This document shows positions 36,125 to 64,000 of a DNA stretch of 64,000 nucleotides, piece after piece. The notes below the pieces were generated by a model that was not told where the DNA came from, ran no database searches, and saw only the letters and a list, made by a program, of their open reading frames with translations. The stretch spans positions 12,559,281-12,623,280 of the forward strand of contig NC_059373.1 in the NCBI RefSeq assembly GCF_019703515.2, given 5' to 3'. This DNA is from Myxocyprinus asiaticus. Lineage: Eukaryota; Chordata; Actinopteri; Cypriniformes; Catostomidae. The position numbers were made by a program, and so were the translations under genes. The first letter of the stretch is position 1, and each line of letters opens with the position of its first letter.

Positions 36125-36336
36125 TTGTTTTTTTATGTACCAGTCCACATACCCCCTCCAGTACCTTCATGTACCCCCAGTTAACAATTCTGGATTTAGA
36201 TTATCACATATCAGGAATCCAGACATTTTAATATGAATCCAGCGTAAGTATTATAATATGGATTTTAAGTAGTCAAATCCCTAAAATTGAACTAATACAA
36301 TGAATACACAATGACAATCAGGAGACTTATTATCAA

Positions 36337-36342
36337 TTTATT
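36337..36342 (-). terminator. nutf2: Candidate nutf2 polyadenylation signal
   Basis: AATAAA on the minus strand about 190 bases past the nutf2 stop codon. Confidence 0.5.
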
Positions 36343-36531
36343 GTTGAGTCAATTTCACACAGTGCATGCCACAACAAACAAATTACAGATTATTATAATC
36401 ACTTGGTTTTCTTATCTGGAGATATCAGGGACATGAAAGATTCTTGAAAAAGAAGGAAGAAAACAGTTTCAAGTGTGAAATGTGTAACTGTACTCCAGAT
36501 ACAAAAGTTGCATGAACTACAAACACTATAA

Positions 36532-39052
36532 CTACGCTCCAAAGTTATGAAGAGCTAATCGAAACATGTCGTTAGTGCAGACCCATTTGTTGTCTACATT
36601 CTTCAGTAGGAAGACTTGTTGAAAGCCCATAACTTGGTCTTGATCAGCCTGTAAAATATAAGGGGGAAAAATGTCAATGTTTTTGTTTTTTACAATCTAT
36701 ATAATAGGATTTAAGTAATACACAATAGCCCTATTTTTGTACTGAAGTGAATAGATGTGCCACTTCATGCAACAAAAATAATTAAGAACATACTATTATC
36801 CAGTTTATTTTGACAGAAAAAGTAAATTCCAAATTAATCATGCTTTAAAATTTCACCAAATTAATATGATTATGCACTTTGATTAAACACTTTTTTGTGT
36901 TTAAAGGAATAGTTCACCCAAAAATGAAAATTCTCTTATGATTTACTCACCCTCATGCCATCCCAGATGTGTATGACTTTCTTTCTTCTGTAGAACACAA
37001 AATAAGATATTTAGAAGAATATCTCAGCTCTGTTGGTCAATACAATACAAGTGAACAGGTACCAACATTTTGGAGGTCCAAAAAGCAACTAAAGGTAGCA
37101 TAAAAGTAATCCATAAGACTCCAGTTTTTAAATACATGTCTTCAGAAGTGATATGATTGTTCTGGATGAGAGACAGATCAATATTTAAGTCCATCCATCC
37201 ATTTTCTAAGCCGGTTTTCCTTAGCAGGGTCACAGGGTAGTGCTGGAGCCTATCCGAGCTGTCTCTGGGCCGAAGGCAGGGGAACACCCTGGGCTGCATT
37301 TACCAAAAGCATAGTTAGTTAAGTAGATTGTAGAAACCATTGGCGCCAGTGGTCTCTATGATCAACTTAAGCTTGCGATGCTTTTGGGAAATGCAGTCTT
37401 GGACAGGTAGCTGGTCCATCACAGGGCTACACACACAGACATACACATTCACACTCACAGGCAATTTACTGAACTGCATGTCTTTGGACTGTGGGAGAAA
37501 CCAGAGAACCTGGAGGAAACCCATGCACATGGGAGAACATGCAGACTCCTCAAAGAAAGACCTCGAGCCAGAACTCGAACCCAGGCCCGTCTTGCTGTGA
37601 GGCGACAATGCTAACGACTGAGCCACCGTGCCACTTTTTTTTTTACTATAAATCTCCACCTTTTACCAGCCCATACCCATACGACATGCATGAAGAATGC
37701 GTATCACCACCACACCTGGAGTCGCAAGTTCGAATCCAGGGCATGCTGAGTGACTCCAGTCAGGCTCCTAAGCAACCAACTGGCCCGGTTGCTAGAGTGG
37801 GTAGAGTCATGTTGGGTTAACTATAATGTGGTTCTCACTCTCAGTGGGTTGCGTGGTGAGTTGTGCGTGGAATGCTGCGGAGAATAGCGTGAGCCTCCAC
37901 ACACGCTAGGTCTCCGCGGTAACGTGCTCAACAAGCCACGTGATAAAATGTGCGGACGCGGAGGCAACTGAGATCCATCCTCTGCCACCTGGATTGAGGC
38001 GAGTCACTACACCACCACGAGGACTTAGAGCGCATTGGGATATGGGCATTTCAGATTGGGGAGGGAAAAAAAAGAAAAAAAAAGAATGCGTATCACCAAA
38101 AAAACAAAAGAAAAAGAATGTTGCAGTGAAAGTAAAAGTGGAGACTTCTAGTAAAAGAGGACTTTTGTTTCTCACCCTCACCAATTATATTGCTTCAGAA
38201 GACATGCTTTAACCACTGGAGTCGTATTTATTACTTTTATGCTGCCTTTATGTGCTTTGTTTCTGGCCACCATTCACTTGCATTGTATGGACCTACAGAG
38301 CTGAGATAATCTTCTAAAAATCTTTGTGTTCTGTAGTAGAAAGAAAGTCACACATCTGGGCTGGCATGAGGGTGAGTAAATGAGGAGAGAATTTTCATTT
38401 TTAAGTGAACTATTCCTTTAAATAAATGCAATCGATTGTCACAGCTTACTTTGAGCTGGCCCATGACCATACTCATGACACAGCTGTCTGGAGTTGGATG
38501 ATGGTCCTGAGCGGTGATTTTGTGCTGGATGGTCTGGAAGGGCAGGCTCTGCAAACAGGGACATTCTGTTAGATTTAGTCAGGATGACAGATAAAATGCC
38601 CCATTTACAAAGATGGTGCTGAGTAACTTGCAAAGCAGAAGATGTCAGGTGTACAATAAGTTGCCTTACATTTAGTTTGTTCATGATAGCAGTTTTCCCT
38701 TGAAATCCCTCTCCTTCCCATGTCAAACAGGACGCATCAGTCTAGAGAAGATCATTAAAATATCATGATCATTTTACGTGCATATTAAAGAACATAATGG
38801 AACTGACTCATAACAGTCAAAGCCCAATACAGAACGGAAATCGAGTTTTCGTTGGTCATCTCTTGAGGCAATGAGGTTCAAAGACTTTGATTTTTTTATT
38901 TTCAATTTAAGTTTTCAAGTTCAACTTACTCGCGATATGTTGCAGTTACTTACATAGAGGTCGGCGAGCTTCATGCGGTCTGAATCAAACTGCTGATAGT
39001 AGTGTTGCACGAATCCCGTGCCGATTTGCTCCCACATTGGTTTGTCTGTCAT
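36532..39052 (-). CDS. nutf2: Nuclear transport factor 2 (NTF2)
   Basis: A small homodimeric carrier that binds FxFG nucleoporins and brings Ran-GDP into the nucleus. Coding exons are 39052-38954 (33 codons), 38741-38670 (24), 38548-38450 (33) and 36648-36532 (38 codons plus TAG), 128 residues in all, against 127 in human. It starts [20 protein letters not shown]. Trp41 in [10 protein letters not shown], the hydrophobic residue at the FxFG-binding site, is kept, as are [18 protein letters not shown], the Ran-contact region [19 protein letters not shown] and the C-terminal [13 protein letters not shown]. All junctions are GT-AG and in phase 0. Intron 3 (1.8 kb) is mostly a fold-back element carrying a SINE and other inserts. 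The gene lies head to head with ngly1, 1.13 kb apart. Fish also have a nutf2-like paralogue, which I cannot exclude here. Confidence 0.95.
37191..37632 (+). mobile_element. CCATCCATCC-type non-LTR retroelement 3' fragment
   Basis: It runs from CCATCCATCCATTTTCTAAG through GGAGCCTATCCGAGCTGTCT, CATGTCTTTGGACTGTGGGA and GAACTCGAACCCAGGCCC to TGAGCCACCGTGCC, a repeat common in fish genomes that I associate with RTE/Rex-type LINE tails or SINEs; the family name is uncertain. It is interrupted at about 37296-37396 by a small palindromic element with ends CTGCATTTACCAAAAGCAT and ATGCTTTTGGGAAATGCAG. Confidence 0.6.
37710..38081 (+). mobile_element. tRNA-derived SINE with a perfect 17-bp target duplication
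   Basis: The body begins in a tRNA-like head with a B-box (AGTTCGAATCC at about 37727) and ends in an A-rich tail (GGGAAAAAAAAGAAAAAAAA). Both flanks carry the same 17 bases, AAGAATGCGTATCACCA (37693-37709 and 38082-38098), the hallmark of LINE-mediated insertion. The A-box end is not recognisable, so the copy is probably 5'-truncated. It sits at the centre of the fold-back element in nutf2 intron 3. Confidence 0.9.
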
Positions 39053-40185
39053 GGCTTTTCACCGTTTTTCACAATCTTTTCAAAAGATTCTGCCAAAGTT
39101 TGAGAAGACAGTTCCACGTGCAGCTAAATCTGCGAACAAACACTGAAGATGAACCAACTTGTAAAAACTATAACCACAAAGTTAAACGTGAAGAAATATA
39201 GTGACACACCAACATTTTTTAGATCATATCTTTTTATTTTTTTTTACTTTCGCTTACACTGAACACCTTAATGTGATGATGCCAACGCAACGCAAGCTGG
39301 ACTGAATTACTGACGCGCCTTATTGACCGGAAAAAGCAATACTCACCAATGCTCGAAATGATGAAAGAGTATCGGCAAATCTAAGATAATTTTTTTTTTT
39401 TTTTTTTTTACTGCTTTATTATTTTTATTCTCTTTTTTTTTTCTTGTCATTACTCGTTGTGATATTGATGCTTTGGCAATATTAAATGTAAACACAATCA
39501 TGGCAATAAAGTACATTGAATGTGAAAATAAATAATTTAAATTGAAAATAGAAATTGATTCGGAGAATCTGACGAATTGGTAAAAAAAAAAACTGTTATT
39601 GTTTATTATTATTATTTTCAGTATTATTATTTTAAGAAATATAATATTAAAAATAAAATTTTTACGATTATTATTATTATTTGTATTATTATAATTTTTT
39701 TATTGGTCCCAACAAGTGAGTGCAGTAGTCTACTGTTACCTGCTAAGACGAACTCATCTTGTTATTCACTGTAAAAGTATAATTTTCAAGCACAACGTGC
39801 CACAACGTAGTAAATAATGAAACATTAATTTTTATTAAAATAACGAACGATTAAAGATTTTTTAGATTTTAAAACTGGACTTTTAAAAGACTTTTATTAT
39901 GACACCATTTTTGAAGTACTGTTCATTGAGGCCTCTGTAATCGCCTCTACTTCGGTAATTTATTGTTATATTCTGACAGTTTTTTTTTTTTTTTTGCCAC
40001 AACTTGTATGTAAATTAGTACTTTATTATTTTATTTCCTTATTTATAATTATGTAACAACCAATATCACTATTAATATTATTTGTACTAAATATTAATCA
40101 GGCACATAACGGACAGCTATGAAAACAACTTTAAATACAGTCGGCTGCGGGCTATTTACGCGGATGTGTTGAGTCACATTGAGTC
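39053..40185. promoter_or_regulatory. nutf2-ngly1 head-to-head intergenic region
   Basis: 1.13 kb between two divergent start codons. The nutf2-proximal part (39060-39350) has GACGCGCC and CGCAACGCAAGC and is the less AT-rich side. 39390-40100 is strongly AT-rich with ATT trinucleotide and poly-T runs. The last 60 bases before ngly1 become GC-richer (CGGCTGCGGGC). No TATA box near either start. A shared control region is possible but not shown. Confidence 0.4.
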
Positions 40186-49858
<9,673 letters not shown>

Positions 49859-50470
49859 TGAGAGATTTAGGCAGCATTTACAAATCAAAAGAAAATGTGC
49901 TACATTTATCTGATTTATCACAGGCAAGAGAAATTAGTTTTAGATTATTTTTAAATGAATCCAAGAAATTTAATCAGATTTTTTAATACCGTGCATTAAT
50001 GTGTCTATCTGCATGTATTGTTACTGTACATCAAACAGTTGTTTTAGTTTCTTTTTCATTTGTTCTGTACTCACCAGAAATATTTTGTGAAATATGCTAT
50101 CTAGCAGTTCTGTTTTGCAAATGTATTTTATTGTAATAGATCAGGTACTTTTTGTCATTTTAAATGTGACCAGATTAGGAAATGTATAATATAGCGTTGT
50201 TACAGATTTCATTTTGATTTGCAGGTATTACTGTTGCACATATCGAATAAGACTGTACATTGTCCTTTTTAATTCATACGTGTAATTAAATATGACCATG
50301 TAACCACACATTAAATTATTGAATTCTTCAGTTGTGTGTGTAACTTTTACACTATACTTGTACCACTTAATAGTGGACAAAGCTTTCCTTATGTGCTGAT
50401 CAGTCTTTTAAAAAAACTTTGTGTTTGAAGGGCATTTTATTTCCAGTCTTTTACTTCTAAATTAGAATAA
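49859..50470 (+). other. ngly1: Probable ngly1 3' untranslated region
   Basis: AT-rich sequence after the ngly1 TGA with ATTAAA-type polyadenylation signals at 50285-50290 and near 50310. No repeat recognised. Confidence 0.45.
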
Positions 50471-51771
50471 CATTTATTTTTGTTTCAATTTAGTTTTAAG
50501 CAATCTAGTGAAACAATAACAGTGTGTAACCTTCAGCAATCCCAGTACTAAAAAAAACCTTCAAATCTGCTGTAATAGTGAATAATTATAATACAATAAT
50601 TATAACAGTAAAAAATAAAACTTTCCTTTACTTGTCTGTCAGCTAGGTTGATACACTAGACTATACTACACCACACCAGCAAACGGACTTATCTTCACTG
50701 ACTCGTGTAATGTAAAAAAATAAAGTTTTACTTGAATAATAAATTGGTAAAAACTTGCCAACACAACTGGCATCTGAATAAATGATAAAATACACGAACA
50801 GGTCTTGCAACAAAATGTGATGGTTGTGACAAATTTCTTTTTTACACAATTTCTATATCCTAAAAAAAAAAAAATGTGCAGTTTGTGCAACATTATCCTC
50901 TACAAAAACAGTCTAACACAAAATGTATTTAACATTGGTTGCTCTAAAGTTTTAATCATTAAATAAAATATGCTGTCTTGAAAACCAAAGGAACAAAGAC
51001 CTTTATACCCCTGAACTCCAAATGTAGTACAAAGTCCATCTCTTAAGTATTTAAAAGTACAAACATGTTAGAAAACATTGCATGTGTCATTTTTAAATAC
51101 AAAAGGGTGTTACAGCTATTAAGATGAAGGATATTAAGACTTTGTTGTACAAGGAATGCTTCTCAGTGCAGCACATCGCTTACACACACTGGTACTGTGG
51201 TACAAACTGCAAATGTGCAATTTTCTGATTAGAAAGCTTATAAATGCAAGTGTTTACCACAATTAATTTAGGTTAAATAATTAATAAGTGCTTTTTGAAG
51301 ATACAACATTAGAGTAATTTTTCTTGATTGACTTGTGAGCATGGTACATCTCTACGCCCTTCCCTCCCTACTTAATAAAATATACAGTATTTCATAAAAT
51401 TGATCTATATAAACAGATTTTTACTATTATTTACATGCACAAAAGCTTGTACACATACACACCAAATTCACGCAGCCATACATACATTCAAACACTCAAG
51501 CAAAACTTTTCCGCAATGTTCTGATTTTGGCAGAAGGAACTCTTAAAACAGAAATGAGACTTACGGTCACATATGGTGGTGTCCTGCACATACACACACC
51601 AGTGACCCATCACCAGGACTTCATCTAGGGCTTCATCTAGGACAAACACCACTCAACGCTAACGCAGATGGATAAATTAAGCTCTAAAATAAATGCCAAG
51701 ATAAAGAGGTAGAGAGAAATGGAAAGGGTGGGGAGGGGTGCGGAGAGAGAAAACTTTGCCCCCTAACTGGA
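50471..51771 (-). other. kat2b: Probable kat2b 3' untranslated region
   Basis: Repeat-free AT-rich sequence after the kat2b TAG on the minus strand, with a minus-strand AATAAA at 50473-50478. If that signal is used, ngly1 and kat2b transcripts converge within about 200 bases of each other. Confidence 0.4.
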
Positions 51772-62866
<11,095 letters not shown>

Positions 62867-62941
62867 TCCGCGCTCCGACTTGAATCCTCGAAGTCCGCCC
62901 GCTGTGATCGCTCTCTCTAGCGCTCAGTAGCGGGATCAGAC

Positions 62942-62974
62942 ATGGCGTTCATCCCTGCTTTTTTATTTGACATT
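62942..62974 (+). CDS. Possible first coding exon of an unidentified divergent gene
   Basis: ATGGCGTTCATCCCTGCTTT... encodes MAFIPAFLFDI and then meets a strong splice donor (ATT|gtaagt). G at -3 and G at +4 make a good initiation context. It lies next to the kat2b CpG island on the opposite strand. I do not recognise the peptide; read without splicing, the frame ends soon. It could be a chance ORF, an upstream ORF or an antisense transcript. Confidence 0.3.
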
Positions 62975-63328
62975 GTAAGTCCGCCTTGTCTCCGCTAGGG
63001 GAGGCACACAATAAATATCCCGTTATGATTCGGAACGGGGTGCAAATATGCCATCATTTCAAGCATTGCAAGGTCAAATGGATTAAAGGTTGAGAAACTC
63101 TTTGAGAAGGCATGCATTATTGCTTCACTGATCCTTTTGCATAAACAACCCGAATCACTGGGCCAAAATCTACTTAAAATGTTCCCTATATGTACTATAT
63201 GGATGTGAGAAGCTTGCATGAATAATATAAAATCCCTGCTAATGCTTAAAATCATGTCGTATGAATCAGAGTGATACAAAAACAGCCTAAACCTAATGCA
63301 CTCTCTTTACTAAACAGATGCATATTCA

Positions 63329-64000
63329 TTTAAAGGGATAGTTCACCCAAAAATGAAAATTCTCTCATTATTTACTCACCCTTATGACATCCCAGATGTG
63401 AATGACTTTCTTTCTTCAGTAGAACACAAATGAAGATTTTTAGAAGAATATTTCAGCTCTGTAGGTCCATACAATTCAAGTGAATGGTGATCAGAATTCT
63501 GAAAGTCCAACAAGCACAAAGTTAGTATAAAAGTAATTCATACAACTCCAGTGGTTTAATCCATGTCTTCAGAAGTGATATATGTATGGGTGAGAAAACG
63601 ATAGATATTTATGTCCTTTTTTTACTGTAAATCTCCACTTTGACTTTCTTCTTTTGTTTTTTGGCGATTCGTGTTCTACGTGAATTTCCCCACCTACTGG
63701 TCGGGGTGGGTCAAAGGTGGAGATTTATAGTAAAAAAGGACTTAAATATTGATCTGTTTCTCACCCACACCTATCACATTGCTTCTAAAGACATTTATTT
63801 ATCCACTGGAGTCTTGTGGATTACTTTTATGCTGAGTTTTTTTTTTTTTTTTTTTTTTTTGAGATTCAAAGTTCTGGTCGCCATTTCCTTGCATTGAATG
63901 GAACTACAGAGCTGAGATATTCTTCTAAAAATTTTAATTTGCGTTCTGCAGAAGAAAGAAAATCATGCACATCTGAGATGCATGAGGGTGAGTAAATGAT
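63329..64000. mobile_element. TTAA fold-back element, cut by the window edge
   Basis: TTAAAGGGATAGTTCACCC at the left, centre CACCTACTGGTCGGGGTGGG, and most of the right arm (ending GATGCATGAGGGTGAGTAAAT). The final TTAA is outside the window. About 300 unremarkable bases separate it from the kat2b CpG island. Confidence 0.88.

Larger units (their letters stand above)
36901..38421. mobile_element. TTAA fold-back element in nutf2 intron 3, with inserts
   Basis: TTAAAGGAATAGTTCACCC at the left and AAGTGAACTATTCCTTTAA at the right, TTAA at both ends. Its arms are separated by a CCATCCATCC-type retroelement fragment (37191-37632) and a SINE (37710-38081), which expand a normal 0.7 kb element to 1.5 kb. 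Confidence 0.85.

Noticed and set aside
37710..37800. A functional tRNA gene at the B-box-like GTTCGAATCC
   Set aside because: There is no A-box or cloverleaf; it is the truncated head of a SINE with target duplications and an A-rich tail.

Overview
This is vertebrate nuclear DNA, almost certainly from a teleost fish and most likely a cyprinid (carp/minnow family). The evidence is intron-containing genes with GT-AG junctions, very high AT content outside exons, and dense Tc1-like, hAT-like and fold-back elements typical of cyprinid genomes. There are no prokaryotic operons, CRISPR arrays or phage genes. No novel multi-gene system is visible; the unusual content lies in the repeats and in local rearrangements around exons.

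Six protein-coding loci were reconstructed exon by exon. From left to right: the 5' coding exons of a carnosine-dipeptidase gene (cndp2-like, minus strand, 924-1307, with an apparent 1-base frameshift); txnl4a/DIM1 of the U5 snRNP (minus, 3736-6926, 3 exons, 142 aa); adnp2, a zinc-finger/homeobox protein (minus, 12723-15855, 3 coding exons, 961 aa); nutf2/NTF2, the Ran-GDP importer (minus, 36532-39052, 4 exons, 128 aa); ngly1, peptide:N-glycanase (plus, 40186-49858, 11 exons, 643 aa); and kat2b/PCAF, a histone acetyltransferase (minus, 51772-62866, 18 exons, 796 aa). Every reconstruction except cndp2 keeps the reading frame through all exons. From memory of human gene order, cndp2, txnl4a and adnp2 share one human region (18q22-23), and ngly1 and kat2b share another (3p24). 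nutf2 and ngly1 are head to head. ngly1 and kat2b are tail to tail. kat2b has a GC-rich promoter with a possible divergent first exon at 62942.

The rest is mostly transposon sediment. One palindromic TTAA-flanked family is present in at least eight two-armed copies (five inside gene introns) plus half copies. A second fold-back family has two full copies and two halves. Tc1/mariner elements of at least four families occur at 8473-10986, 19467-20703, 22309-24644, 41696-43422 and 58969-60298; all have broken transposases. Several hAT-like elements still show matching 8-bp target duplications (25383-25993, 33169-34120, 29874-32680, 54910-55394, 41811-41964, 23031-24162). Nests of two to four levels occur at 16530-21432, 22309-24644, 29612-32891, 36901-38421 and 41032-43812.

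The points most worth a second look are: degenerate tandem copies of an intron 3' end plus the first bases of ngly1 exon 7 lying inside ngly1 intron 6; a three-family Tc1 chimera in kat2b intron 3; an inverted triplication of a transposon end at 32650-32876; the cndp2 frameshift; and an orphan promoter-like island near 28.1-28.6 kb that could serve adnp2.
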